Source: Akkermansia muciniphila
Lineage (GTDB): Bacteria > Verrucomicrobiota > Verrucomicrobiia > Verrucomicrobiales > DEV007
Direction of reading: 5' to 3'
NCBI GenBank assembly: GCA_945883495.1
Contig: CAMCXS010000029.1
Location: 1-62,742, forward strand
Length of the DNA stretch: 62,742 nt
Part shown: piece by piece, positions 9,324 through 17,987 of the stretch
How positions within the stretch are numbered: position 1 is the stretch's first letter
How the letters are laid out: every line of letters begins with the position of its first letter
Notes under the pieces: generated by a model
Database searches by the model: none
Seen by the model: the letters and a program-made list of their open reading frames with translations, nothing else
What the model was told of the DNA's origin: nothing
Made by a program: the position numbers and the translations under genes

Positions 9324-10208
9324 ATGATTTCCCGCTTTTTCCCGCTGCGGCTGTTGTCCCTGGCCCTGGTTTTGACTTGCTTGCCCGTTGGTGCGGAGGA
9401 ATTGCAATTCGAGCTGGAGCGGACCTATCGCGGTTGGGCGGGAGCGATGAACTTGCGCAACTTGACGCAATGGCAACAGCATACCGCCGCTTCCCGGCAG
9501 GTGCTCACGCGGAACTACGTCGTCTCCCGCAAGGCCAAGTGGCCCGATGCGATCTTTGACCTCCCTTTCCGGCTCCCGGAGATCGCCACCCTCCGGCACG
9601 TGGCCACCTTGCAGCGAGGGGACACCGCGAATTTGATTTACTACGGACGGGTCGATTTCGGGCTTCTGGAGGGGCACGTCCCGGAGAACATCCTCATGCT
9701 CAAGTTCATCCGTGAGGAGGGAAAGTGGAAGTTCGACAACACCAAGTTCTTCAACCTGGAAGCAGACCCCGGGGTACGGCAACTGATCCTCAACGACGAG
9801 CTCGACTTCCTCCAAGATTCCGAGTTTCAGCCTACCGGCGTCGTGCCAGCCGTGCCTCGAGCCATCCAGGGGTTTGATCACCCGGGGGAAATCTGGGTAG
9901 CCTCGGTTGGGTATCAAACTACCGTGAAAATCGGTGACCTGCACGTCACCGAAGTGGGGAACAACATCGTCACGGACGTGGTTATCGGCGGCCTTGCGCG
10001 CTCCGGGCTGCCGGTGAGCGTAGAAGTCAAGGAACTGCCATTGCCTCCCGGGGCCGAGCGGAGATTGGCGGTGGAGGTTTACGCCCTGCGTCCCGATCAG
10101 CCTGCCGTGAAGATTTGGGAACATCGCCCCAGTGAAGAGGACGCCCTCAACCCCGTGGCAGCCAAGGTCTACGCCAACGCCGTGACCATGCAGGACAAGG
10201 AAAAATAA
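9324..10208 (+). CDS. Secreted protein of unknown function
   Basis: The ATG at 9324 begins a clear signal peptide (MISRFFPLRLLSLALVLTCLPVGA, cut after VGA); an upstream extension to 9231 seems non-coding. The mature part of about 270 residues starts with ELQFELERTYRGWAGAMNLRNLTQW, then has a segment resembling NTF2-like folds (GDTANLIYYGRVDFG ... IREEGKWKFDNTKFFNL, residues about 105-150). A second, beta-rich half follows (WVASVGYQTTVKIGDLHVTEVGNNIVTDVVIGG, about 190-230). I do not recognise the family. It sits alone between a divergent esterase and a convergent outer-membrane protein gene and is probably periplasmic. Confidence 0.75.
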   Translation: MISRFFPLRLLSLALVLTCLPVGAEELQFELERTYRGWAGAMNLRNLTQWQQHTAASRQVLTRNYVVSRKAKWPDAIFDLPFRLPEIATLRHVATLQRGDTANLIYYGRVDFGLLEGHVPENILMLKFIREEGKWKFDNTKFFNLEADPGVRQLILNDELDFLQDSEFQPTGVVPAVPRAIQGFDHPGEIWVASVGYQTTVKIGDLHVTEVGNNIVTDVVIGGLARSGLPVSVEVKELPLPPGAERRLAVEVYALRPDQPAVKIWEHRPSEEDALNPVAAKVYANAVTMQDKEK

Positions 10209-10248
10209 AAAAAGTCGCCAGGGCATGGGCGAACCAGCCACTGGCGAT
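10201..10248 (-). terminator. Intrinsic terminator of the outer-membrane protein gene
   Basis: Read on the minus strand, a stem formed by TCGCCAG (10241-10247) and CTGGCGA (10215-10221) is followed by a long T run (10213-10201) with one interruption. It lies just beyond the stop codon of the gene at 10276-11220. The same A/T run overlaps the stop region of the convergent gene. Confidence 0.75.
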
Positions 10249-10275
10249 GAAGCGGAAAACGCTCGGCCGGATCGA

Positions 10276-11220
10276 TCAGAACGCGATTTCCACGTCGAAC
10301 GTGAAGCGATCTTCCAAGATCGTGGCGTTGCCGTCCGTCAGCGGGAATTCCCAAGCGGCACCGAAGTCGATGTTGTCGAGGTGCGGGCAGTTGATGCGGA
10401 ATCCGAGACCGAGGGTCACCAGGTCGTTGAAGGTGCCGGAGTTGGCCGCGCCCCAGTTCACGAGGTCGCCAGCTTCGAAATTCGCGATCGCCGGAACGGC
10501 TCCGCCGGCTTGAGCGCCGAAGCGTTGCTCCCCTGAACCGGAATTGGTGACGTGCATCCAGTTCACTTCCATGAGGGGATAGAACCAGTCGGTAAGATTG
10601 TAACCAAGGTGAACGCTGTCATAGAGGAACGCGCTGTCGGCATCATCGAGCGGAAGGCGGGCGCCGACGGCGTTTTGGAACTGCCAGCGGTTCGCGGTTT
10701 TCAAAAAGAACAGCGTGGGGACGAACTGGCCATCGCCCGTGCCTTGCCAGACGTCGGTATCGCCGCTCGGGATTTCATAGGCGAGCTGAATGCTGGAAGC
10801 GACGCCCTTCTCCGGCTTGTAGAGCCAGGCATACTTGGCGCCGACACCGAGGTTGGCCCAACCACTGGTTTTGGTCAGACTGTTGTTGGGATCGAAGACG
10901 ATGTATCCGTCCTTGTTCGCGAGAAGAGCAAATCGCTCGGTCACCGCCCACTCGGCTTGAAGGGCGTAAAGTTGCAGATCTCCGCCGACCGGAACTTGCC
11001 CCAGCGTGGTGTCGATGGTGGATGGCATCGTCTGGTGAATCATCACCGGGTGGAGTTTGGTCCGGGGAACGGCGAGATCGTTGAGAACTGGATTGGTAAC
11101 GGGGCGGCGGGCGTCATAGAAGGGCTTGGGATCTTCGATGACGACTTGCTTGGTGTCGCCTGCCGAGAGAGCGCCGGGGATGAGGGCACACCAAAGGAAG
11201 AAGGAGCGGTTAAGCTTCAT
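10276..11220 (-). CDS. Outer-membrane beta-barrel protein
   Basis: The start at 11220 gives a signal peptide (MKLNRSFFLWCALIPGALSAG); the longer frame to 11292 is judged upstream noise. The mature chain of about 295 residues alternates short aromatic strands with turns (NLGVGAKYAWLYKP, SIQLAYEIPSGDTDVWQG, GDGQFVPTLFFLK, QNAVGARLPLDD, VHLGYNLTDWFYPLMEVNW) and ends in Phe (FTFDVEIAF), as barrel proteins do. The pattern resembles the family named after the phenol MetA-pathway protein, annotated as transporters without firm evidence. It has its own AT-rich upstream region (11221-11290) and an intrinsic terminator, so it is probably monocistronic. Confidence 0.75.
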   Translation of the reverse strand: MKLNRSFFLWCALIPGALSAGDTKQVVIEDPKPFYDARRPVTNPVLNDLAVPRTKLHPVMIHQTMPSTIDTTLGQVPVGGDLQLYALQAEWAVTERFALLANKDGYIVFDPNNSLTKTSGWANLGVGAKYAWLYKPEKGVASSIQLAYEIPSGDTDVWQGTGDGQFVPTLFFLKTANRWQFQNAVGARLPLDDADSAFLYDSVHLGYNLTDWFYPLMEVNWMHVTNSGSGEQRFGAQAGGAVPAIANFEAGDLVNWGAANSGTFNDLVTLGLGFRINCPHLDNIDFGAAWEFPLTDGNATILEDRFTFDVEIAF

Positions 11221-11408
11221 TTTTGTTGAATGTTGAGTTGACTTAAACTTAACAAAACCTTTTTCACAAGGCAAGGCGCAGATTGCCGTCAATTGTGCAT
11301 TTTTTGTGAACCGCAGGTTTTAGCGCGAGGAAGTTCTGCTTGTGATTCGCCAGAGGCTCGTCTAAGAATCGCGGGGCCGGGGCCGGAACCCGAGACCATT
11401 CTCCCAGC

Positions 11409-12635
11409 ATGAGTTCGCCATCACCGACCAAGCTGGTCCTTCCGGGGCCGGAGGACTGGATGTACTATCGCCGAGCCAACGGGCGATCCGAGTGGATTGC
11501 GCTTGGGCCCAAGGAGAGCCGCGTGATCGATGAAGAGACCTGGGTAGCCGTCCCCAGCCTGCATTTTGATTACCTATGGGCTCGTCTGCCGTCGGGAACG
11601 GCGGCGGAACGGCAGGAGATGCTGAAGCTAGAAATGGAGACCCGGGGTTGGCAACCGGACGGTCGCGATCAAGGGCGTACGGTCTCGTTGATGGCCTCGG
11701 AGGATGGGCACGTGCTCTGCTCTGCCGCCTGCTGGCCCGGCCAGCCACCTCTAGATGAATTTGCCAAGGCGGGTTGCTTCGCCCCGTCCGCCTGGGCCTA
11801 TTCTTACCGGCCTTACTCCGTGACGATTTGGAGGGAATCAGGTCGGCTCACGGCGGTCTGGTGCGGGGCCGTGGCTAACTTTCCGCTGCATTGCCAGAGT
11901 TTGTCACGTGCGGAACTGGACGCGGAGTTAGCGGAAGAGATCCACATGGTCGAGTTATCACTACGGCTATCCGGCGTCCCTGTCCGTTCCGGCTTGTTGG
12001 TTTTCCGGGGCGAGTTCGGGGATCCCTCCAGTCGGCACGCGCTCGCCAGGATGCTGGGATGGACCGATGGAATGGAGCAGCAGTTGCCGTCGGACCCTGG
12101 GTTCGACATCTCGGCGACCTTGGTCCCTCCGCCCGCGGCCGACTATCGACGCCGGGTGAAGAGCCGCAACCGGCTGCGGACCTTCGCACTCTTCGCCCTG
12201 GTGGTGATGGTGGTGGGAGGCTTCCTGATGGTTCAGCCGGCGATTTCGAAGCAGAAAGAGATCGAGACGCGGATGGCGGCATTAGACCAAGTTGAGCCGG
12301 AGTTGTCCAGTCTTCGGGAAGCCCGGGAGATGTGGACTCTTTTGCAACCGGCGCTCAACCCGCAACGCTATCCGCAGGAACTTTTGTTGCGCTGCGTGAA
12401 CGAGATTCCCGCCGAAGGGGTGCGGGTAACGCAGTTTGAATGCACCTTAAACAGCGTGATGGTCGCGGGAGAAGCGAGCACGCCGCAGCTGGCGATCCAA
12501 TATCAAAATCGGCTTCAACAGAACGTCGTCCTGACGGAAGCGGTCTGGGACGCTCCGAGTCCTGGCTTCCAGGAAGATGGCCGGGCAAGTTTTCAAATTC
12601 AAGCCACGTTCCAAGATGTCCCTGAGCAACCGTGA
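11409..12635 (+). CDS. T2SS inner-membrane protein, GspL/PilM-PilN-like
   Basis: This 408-residue protein is the first of a five-gene plus-strand operon that carries the secretin. The N-terminal 240 residues appear cytoplasmic and, by context, correspond to the actin-like domain of GspL that recruits the GspE ATPase. One transmembrane helix follows (TFALFALVVMVVGGFLMV, about residues 257-275). The periplasmic part has a coiled-coil region (KEIETRMAALDQVEPELSSLREA) and a ferredoxin-like end (EIPAEGVRVTQFECTLNSVMVAGEA). Sequence similarity to classical GspL is faint; the assignment rests on topology and neighbours. It overlaps the next gene by 20 bp. Confidence 0.68.
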   Translation: MSSPSPTKLVLPGPEDWMYYRRANGRSEWIALGPKESRVIDEETWVAVPSLHFDYLWARLPSGTAAERQEMLKLEMETRGWQPDGRDQGRTVSLMASEDGHVLCSAACWPGQPPLDEFAKAGCFAPSAWAYSYRPYSVTIWRESGRLTAVWCGAVANFPLHCQSLSRAELDAELAEEIHMVELSLRLSGVPVRSGLLVFRGEFGDPSSRHALARMLGWTDGMEQQLPSDPGFDISATLVPPPAADYRRRVKSRNRLRTFALFALVVMVVGGFLMVQPAISKQKEIETRMAALDQVEPELSSLREAREMWTLLQPALNPQRYPQELLLRCVNEIPAEGVRVTQFECTLNSVMVAGEASTPQLAIQYQNRLQQNVVLTEAVWDAPSPGFQEDGRASFQIQATFQDVPEQP

Positions 12636-13212
12636 GGAAAAGTTGGCCTTGGGGGTCTTTGTCGTCCTCTTGCTTGGCGGGTTGTCGCTGGCAACCTCGA
12701 AAGTGAGGACTTGGCGCGCCAGCCTTTGGGAACAAGAGGTGGCCGTGGAGACACGCGAGGTGGAAGCGAATGAGCTGCGCAATGGAGGTGTCACCTGGGA
12801 GGACAGGCGTCGCTGGATCAACGACAATCTTCCCGTCCACGCAAACGATGGCGATGCCAAGAGCAGCCTGCTCAGCGCCGTGCAGGAGGCATCCGGCGCT
12901 CATTCGGTTTCGTTGCAGAACCCGAAGTTCGTCGACGCCACCGCTGATGGGAAACCGGCCACTCCGGCAGGTGTCGGTCCAGGGCAGCCAAAAGGACTTG
13001 GGCTGGTGGTCACCGCGACGGGAGACCTGAAGAGTTTGGTCTTCTGGTTTCAAAAACTTCTTCTGCCAGGGCACTTCCGGCAGATTAATTTCTTGAAAAT
13101 GACTCCTGAAGATGATAATTCCGCAGTGCTAAAGTGTAGCGTTGAAATTTGGCAATGGTACAGGCTCTCCCCAGAATCTCCCGGTACGGGAAGTCTATCC
13201 GCTACGCCCTGA
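12616..13212 (+). CDS. T2SS inner-membrane protein, GspM/PilO-like
   Basis: The ATG at 12616 was preferred over 12577 because it puts a short cytoplasmic tail (MSLSNREEKLALG) directly before the single transmembrane helix (VFVVLLLGGLSLATSKV), the layout of GspM and PilO. The remaining part is a predicted coiled coil (LWEQEVAVETREVEANELR) followed by a ferredoxin-like domain (LGLVVTATGDLKSLVFWFQKLL ... HFRQINFLKMTP). At 198 residues the length fits. It overlaps the GspL-like gene and the next start lies inside its 3' end, so translation is probably coupled. Confidence 0.68.
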   Translation: MSLSNREEKLALGVFVVLLLGGLSLATSKVRTWRASLWEQEVAVETREVEANELRNGGVTWEDRRRWINDNLPVHANDGDAKSSLLSAVQEASGAHSVSLQNPKFVDATADGKPATPAGVGPGQPKGLGLVVTATGDLKSLVFWFQKLLLPGHFRQINFLKMTPEDDNSAVLKCSVEIWQWYRLSPESPGTGSLSATP

Positions 13213-13862
13213 CTTTAGGTGGCTTGGCTTATAGCTGGGCGTTTGCCGCGGGGGAAAGCCCTTTCACCCCCCCGGAACAGCTCCCCACGGAGCGATACAC
13301 ATCCATCTGGGAGCGCTCCCCGTTTGAGCTCAAAACCGTCGCGGCCGCGATTACGAACGTGCGGTCCTTTGCTGAGAACTTGGATCTCGCGGGGTTCTCC
13401 GACAAAGAGGGAGAAATCACAATTTATTTAAAAGACAAAACCTCCGGAGCCTACACGAAGCTGACCAACCAGACTCCGTCGGACTCAGGCATCTCCTTCG
13501 AAAAAATCGTCGAAGATCCTGATCCCCGTCAGGTGAAAGTAAGTCTTCGCAAAGGCGCGGAAACGGCTGTGGTCGGGTACTCTCAACAGCAGACCAATGC
13601 CCCCGCTGGCAGCGGTTTGGGGGCTCCGGCGGCCGCCGCTGCCCAAGGCGCGCTTGGCAGAAAGCCCGTCACTCCTCCCCTCCCGCCACCAACGGGTGCG
13701 ATGCCTCCCCCGGGCGCAGATCCCGCCGCCGCTCAACAGAAGAGTCGGCGGCGTATCATTCTGCCCCAGAGTGCGCCCCAGTCTTCTTTCTCCCGCCCGA
13801 AGGCGGACTCCCCGGCTCTCTTCGCTTTCGCCAACACTTCCCTTCCCCCCGCCAGTCGATGA
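13155..13862 (+). CDS. T2SS-associated periplasmic protein, possibly GspC-like
   Basis: The ATG at 13155 lies inside the 3' end of the GspM-like gene. The 235-residue product has a hydrophobic N-terminus that may be a signal peptide or anchor (IRYALTLGGLAYSWAFAAG). A small folded part (residues about 50-150) contains WERSPFELKTVAAA, FAENLDLAGFSDKEGEITIYL and VKVSLRKGAETAVVGY. This resembles the homology-region strands of GspC, where such a domain touches the secretin. The last 90 residues are Pro/Ala/Gln-rich and look unstructured. It ends with a 4-bp overlap (ATGA) with gspD. The GspC label is inferred from order and size only. Confidence 0.55.
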   Translation: MVQALPRISRYGKSIRYALTLGGLAYSWAFAAGESPFTPPEQLPTERYTSIWERSPFELKTVAAAITNVRSFAENLDLAGFSDKEGEITIYLKDKTSGAYTKLTNQTPSDSGISFEKIVEDPDPRQVKVSLRKGAETAVVGYSQQQTNAPAGSGLGAPAAAAAQGALGRKPVTPPLPPPTGAMPPPGADPAAAQQKSRRRIILPQSAPQSSFSRPKADSPALFAFANTSLPPASR

Positions 13863-16321
13863 CTCGAATACTCACAGGGCTTCGTCCCTTCGCTTCCCTG
13901 GTGATTGTCAGTGTGGCGATTATCGGGAGCCCTGCGCACCGCGCTTCCGCGCAGGTGCCATCTGCAGGGGTTCGGCTCTCGTTCCCAACTGGGGACCTGC
14001 ATCTCATCTTGATGCAGTATGAGGAGCTGACGGGAAAAAAAATGATTTTGGACAATGCGGTCGAGGGGGGCAAGGTCCTCATCGACACCACCGGCTATCT
14101 CAGCCGTGAGCAGGCCATTCAATTCATCGAGCAAAGCATGCTGCTCAATGGCTACGCGATCATTCCCAGTGGACCGGGAATGGTGAAGGTGGTGGCGTTT
14201 GAGGCCGGCAAGCAACCCCGCAACGAGGGCATTCGCGTTTTTTCCGACCCGGCGATGCTTCCGGAATCGGACGAGGTGATTACCTTTATCCTGCCCCTGT
14301 CCTACCTTCCACCGGAAGATGCCGTGGCCGCGCTGCAACAGATCGCGCCGGGACATCCCTATGGCTCGATCACCCCGTTGGCTAATGCCCAAGCGTTGGT
14401 CATCACTGAGAACAGCGTCACCATCCGCGCCTACCTGGAGCTCATGACGAATATTGATGTCCGGCCCGGCATGACTGAGCAACGCACCTTCCAACTGGAG
14501 CGAGCCGACGCGGAAGATGTCGTCGAAGCTCTCAAGGAATTGCTCGGTCTTGAAGATGCGGAGACCGGTGGAAGTGGCAGCCGCCCCGGCTCTCAAGGAG
14601 GGCGACCTCAACCGGCGACTCCTGCGGCCAATACGCCGCCTGCGAACGGGGGCGCGCTTCCACCCCCGGCCTCCCCCCCCACGGTTCAGGCTGGTGCTTC
14701 CGTCGGCTCCATGGGGGACCGCACTGGTTCCTCGCCAGCCCCACGCATTTTCGCGGTCCTTAGAACCAACCGGGTGCTGGTAATCGCCACGCCTTTCGAC
14801 ATGGCACGGATTGAATTGCTCGTGCAGGAGTTGGACGCACCAGCGGATTCCCGTCGATTTCTTTCGATTCCGTTGCGCTACGTTTCTGTTCTGGGAGTGC
14901 TCGATGCCCTCCGGAGTTCGTTGCTTTCGGGGGCGAAGTCGGATGAAACGGGTTCAGAAGGAAGTAGCGCTGGCGCCGCCAGCGGCATCGGTGGAGCCAT
15001 GCGTCCACAGCTTTCCGGCGGTCTAAACTCGGGCGGTGGGAGTTCCGCCTTCGGTTCTTCGCTATCGGGAGGATCGGGCTCGGGGTCAAGTTTTGGCAGC
15101 GGCTCCGGTTTTGGCGGAGGCGGGTCTGGCTTTGGATCGGGGTCGGGCTCTGGCTTTGGTTCATCGTTCGGCTCGGGAGGGTCAGGGGGAAATCAAGCAC
15201 CGCTCTCTGTGATCGTCGGAAAAACCCTCATCATCGCGGATCCCGTATCGAACGAACTGTTCATTTCAGGACCTCCTGACCACCTCGAGACCCTTGGGGA
15301 ATTGGTCTCCCAGCTGGACAGGAAACCACGGCAGGTCATCATCTCCGCGGTGATTGGTCAGCTGACACTGGGTCACGACCTTGAGTCGGGAGTGGATTTC
15401 TTCAGAACCTTGGACGGCCAGATGGCTGGCTCCCTGCGAACACGCGGAGGGCTGACCTCTGGCGCCGCACCGAACGTCAGCGAGCTAAATGACTTCGCAA
15501 AACTGGTCGGCGCAACGACGGGTGGCTTTTCTCTGTATGGGTTGATTGGCAACCGGTTGAGCACCTACCTGACCCTGCTAGAAGGTTCAAGCCTTTTCAA
15601 GGTCCTCTCTAAGCCGACCGTTTTTACCTTGAACAACGTGCCAGCGGCAATCTCGACGGGGCAACGCATTGCCGTGCCCTCGAACACGCTCACCACGGCA
15701 GGAACGTTGCCGGGGCAGAACGCGTCCGTTTCCGCGACCGTCCAATACGAAGAGGTGCTTCTGGAAATCCAGGTGATTCCCCTGATCAACTCCGAGGATG
15801 AAGTCACTCTGCAAATCCAGCAGAAGAACGATGACGTCGGCGACCGGACCATCATCGGCGGAAACTCGGTCCCGAATATCACCACTCAACAGCTGACCAC
15901 CACGGTGGTCGTCCCCAACCGTTCCTCCGTTCTGCTCGGAGGCTTGATCACTGAGCGCGATCGCGAAGGCTCGAACGGGCTCCCCATCCTGAACCGCATA
16001 CCTATTGCCCGGCTTGCCCTCGGTACAAACAAAATGGAGAAAGACCGCAGCGAGCTCTTGATCTTCCTGCAGCCAACGATTGTCGATAGCCCGCAGCTGG
16101 CTCCCGAAGTGGGCAACGAACTTTCCCAAGACGCCGCGCTCGCCGATGGAATCCCAAGCTTCCCGCACCAAGCAGATCCCCGTACTCGTGCGTTTGCGGC
16201 TGGAGGCGGGAAAGTTCCCATGTGGAAAAAGGTCTTCGGTAAAAAGAGCACCGCCAAGGGCCTGCCTGTCCCAGCGGCTCAAGCTGGCATGACTGCTTCG
16301 CCCGCTCCCGTGACGCCATGA
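13859..16321 (+). CDS. gspD: T2SS secretin GspD
   Basis: The 820-residue protein forms the outer-membrane secretion channel. A signal peptide is followed by an N0 domain (about residues 35-120, TGDLHLILMQYEELTGKK). N1-N3 repeats come next (ILPLSYLPPEDAVAALQQIAP; FQLERADAEDVVEALKELL; IPLRYVSVLGVLDALRSSLL). Two low-complexity inserts interrupt them: a Pro/Gly stretch near 240-285 and a strongly Gly/Ser-rich stretch near 380-445. The secretin core (about 540-745) contains the family signature region VPNRSSVLLGGLITERD and the barrel-lip strands around VLSKPTVFTLNNVPAAISTGQRI. The tail after about 745 may bind partners. The gene overlaps its neighbours by 4 bp on both sides (ATGA). Confidence 0.93.
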   Translation: MTRILTGLRPFASLVIVSVAIIGSPAHRASAQVPSAGVRLSFPTGDLHLILMQYEELTGKKMILDNAVEGGKVLIDTTGYLSREQAIQFIEQSMLLNGYAIIPSGPGMVKVVAFEAGKQPRNEGIRVFSDPAMLPESDEVITFILPLSYLPPEDAVAALQQIAPGHPYGSITPLANAQALVITENSVTIRAYLELMTNIDVRPGMTEQRTFQLERADAEDVVEALKELLGLEDAETGGSGSRPGSQGGRPQPATPAANTPPANGGALPPPASPPTVQAGASVGSMGDRTGSSPAPRIFAVLRTNRVLVIATPFDMARIELLVQELDAPADSRRFLSIPLRYVSVLGVLDALRSSLLSGAKSDETGSEGSSAGAASGIGGAMRPQLSGGLNSGGGSSAFGSSLSGGSGSGSSFGSGSGFGGGGSGFGSGSGSGFGSSFGSGGSGGNQAPLSVIVGKTLIIADPVSNELFISGPPDHLETLGELVSQLDRKPRQVIISAVIGQLTLGHDLESGVDFFRTLDGQMAGSLRTRGGLTSGAAPNVSELNDFAKLVGATTGGFSLYGLIGNRLSTYLTLLEGSSLFKVLSKPTVFTLNNVPAAISTGQRIAVPSNTLTTAGTLPGQNASVSATVQYEEVLLEIQVIPLINSEDEVTLQIQQKNDDVGDRTIIGGNSVPNITTQQLTTTVVVPNRSSVLLGGLITERDREGSNGLPILNRIPIARLALGTNKMEKDRSELLIFLQPTIVDSPQLAPEVGNELSQDAALADGIPSFPHQADPRTRAFAAGGGKVPMWKKVFGKKSTAKGLPVPAAQAGMTASPAPVTP

Positions 16322-16980
16322 AGCCAATCATCGCCCTTCCATGGCTCTTTGGATGGATCGCGCCTCTGCTGCTCGCGTTTGCATTGCTCATCCCCCAGGA
16401 TCTCCAGGCGCAGGTCATCATTTACCGGATTAGCTTCAGCGAGGTAGTCAGCTACAACGTCGATTTCTTCGATGGCGGCTACCTGATCGCGCCCGCCCTC
16501 GGTGGCCAGCCCTCCATGATGATGGTGAATCGAGATATCGAGGACTTGGCCACCTACACCGCCCCGGTCGCTGGAGGAGATTTCTTCATTGGGCTCGATG
16601 CGAACAAGCAATGGATTTCGACCTTTTCCTGCCAAGGATCCGGGAACGCCGCCCTGTGCGCCTTTGGCACCGTATCTAATTCCATTCGGCTCAAGAGCAG
16701 CAGCTTCGACATCCAAGTGCGAATCGCCCCGAAGCTAACCGGCGGCGTCGTTTCTTCGTCTAGCGAAGATGGGCAAAAGGGGCCGGATGGTACGATCGGT
16801 TTTGCCCAACATTCCGACGTCGTCATGGAGGTGGATCAGGTTCTGACAAACGAGGCCAACAGCCTCGGAGGGCAAATTGGCGACGGCGTTTCCGTCGTGA
16901 ATGCGTTTTTGGAAGGTCATGGCTTCCTGCCGGAAGATGGAGCGCCTCCGTCGTCCGATTTGGTGGGCATTCAGAACTGA
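16318..16980 (+). CDS. Secreted protein of unknown function in the T2SS operon
   Basis: The start overlaps the gspD stop (ATGA at 16318-16321), so it is almost certainly co-translated. The 220-residue product has an N-terminal signal peptide or anchor (WIAPLLLAFALLIPQDLQAQ). Beta-rich segments follow (VIIYRISFSEVVSYNVDFFDGG; FFIGLDANKQWISTF; FDIQVRIAPKLTGGVV) and the C-terminus is acidic and polar. Two Cys (FSCQ, ALCAF) may form a disulfide. I do not recognise a family. It could be a pilotin-like or substrate-like T2SS accessory. Its 3' end overlaps the convergent gspK stop by 10 bp. Confidence 0.72.
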   Translation: MKPIIALPWLFGWIAPLLLAFALLIPQDLQAQVIIYRISFSEVVSYNVDFFDGGYLIAPALGGQPSMMMVNRDIEDLATYTAPVAGGDFFIGLDANKQWISTFSCQGSGNAALCAFGTVSNSIRLKSSSFDIQVRIAPKLTGGVVSSSSEDGQKGPDGTIGFAQHSDVVMEVDQVLTNEANSLGGQIGDGVSVVNAFLEGHGFLPEDGAPPSSDLVGIQN

Positions 16981-17987
16981 ATGTCATTGCCGCCAGAGCG
17001 AAGCAGGCCTTCAATCGTGCCGCTGCGCTCCTCTTTCCAAAGCAACGACCCTCCGCCACCGGGAGGAACGGCGATGCCGCCGCCTCCGCCTTCCCCATCG
17101 TTGCCGCCGCGCTGCGCCATCACCAGACTGACAATGTGCGCGTAATCACCTGCCATGCCGATGGACTGGATCCGCCGTGTCGGTCCTTGAACGGTGAGCC
17201 ACTGGCCCACGCCGTTGTTCGCCGCCACTCCCAGTTGCGCCAGAGCCTGCTCCAAACTGGGCTCCACATCATCGTCGGAATAGCGGATCCCGTCGCGTCC
17301 CCATCGATTGCGGAGCCAGAGCGCTGCTGATTCAGGAGAGCAGCCAGTGAGCCCAATAATGAGATCCGCGGGAGCCGCCATGAGGTCGAGAGTTCCTTGG
17401 CCGCGCACGGAGATCCGGGAACGCCAGTCTGGGCGAACGGTTTCCAAAAGCACGAAGTCACGCACCAACCGCACTTCGTCTAGCGTTGTAAAGGGACGGT
17501 TGTAGGGACGGTTCTTCACCGGATAATCCCGGACTTCAGCGCCTTGGGCGCGCTTCAAGACATCGCCGTCGATCCAATCCGCCATTGCATACACAAGCCG
17601 CTCGGCATCCCGGCGCTCCATTCCCCAGGTGCGAAAGAGTTGCACCAAGGAAGCTTGGCGCTCATCGGCGAGCCAGAAATTCAGATTCAATCGTGCCTCC
17701 TCCGAGGTAATGTGAACTTGAATCCGTTCGGCATTGCCAAGGTCCTGGTTGAGAATTGGATCGCCCGGTTTTACGGCGGGATTATTGGCGAGCGCAAGCC
17801 CAGCCAAAGCGAGCTGGCGGGCCCGGTCCCGGGCAATGCGTCCAGACACGCTGTTCATTTCTTGCTCCACCGTGCTGGTGGCCAAGATGAGGACCGTCAC
17901 CATGACGGCGATGCACCACATGACGACAAGCAGAGCACTGCCGACGGTGGCGCGAGCGTCGAGGTTTTGTGCGTCGCGAATCTTCAT
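16971..17987 (-). CDS. gspK: T2SS minor pseudopilin GspK
   Basis: The 338-residue protein has the GspK layout: an N-terminal hydrophobic helix after a short leader (GSALLVVMWCIAVMVTVLILATSTVEQEM), then a large helical periplasmic domain. Characteristic GspK strings are ARQLALAGLALANNPA, ARLNLNFWLADE, RDAERLVYAMADWIDGD and the PYNRPFTTLDEVRLV segment. It caps the pseudopilus tip with GspI and GspJ. It is the last gene of the minus-strand operon and its start overlaps gspJ by 4 bp. A Gly-rich loop occurs near residue 305. Confidence 0.9.
   Translation of the reverse strand: MKIRDAQNLDARATVGSALLVVMWCIAVMVTVLILATSTVEQEMNSVSGRIARDRARQLALAGLALANNPAVKPGDPILNQDLGNAERIQVHITSEEARLNLNFWLADERQASLVQLFRTWGMERRDAERLVYAMADWIDGDVLKRAQGAEVRDYPVKNRPYNRPFTTLDEVRLVRDFVLLETVRPDWRSRISVRGQGTLDLMAAPADLIIGLTGCSPESAALWLRNRWGRDGIRYSDDDVEPSLEQALAQLGVAANNGVGQWLTVQGPTRRIQSIGMAGDYAHIVSLVMAQRGGNDGEGGGGGIAVPPGGGGSLLWKEERSGTIEGLLRSGGNDIQF

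Noticed and set aside
8225-9559. 444-codon plus-strand open frame
   Set aside because: It is antisense to the glycerophosphodiesterase and esterase genes, which both show catalytic motifs; the translation is low in motif content and typical of GC-rich shadow frames.
11221-11290. Regulator site made of ACTTAA repeats before the outer-membrane protein gene
   Set aside because: A short AT-rich tandem (acttaaacttaa) is present, but there is no symmetry or second copy to support an operator.
15031-15190. Gly/Ser-rich stretch as a foreign insertion in gspD
   Set aside because: It keeps frame and base composition similar to its flanks; low-complexity loops between N domains occur in secretins.
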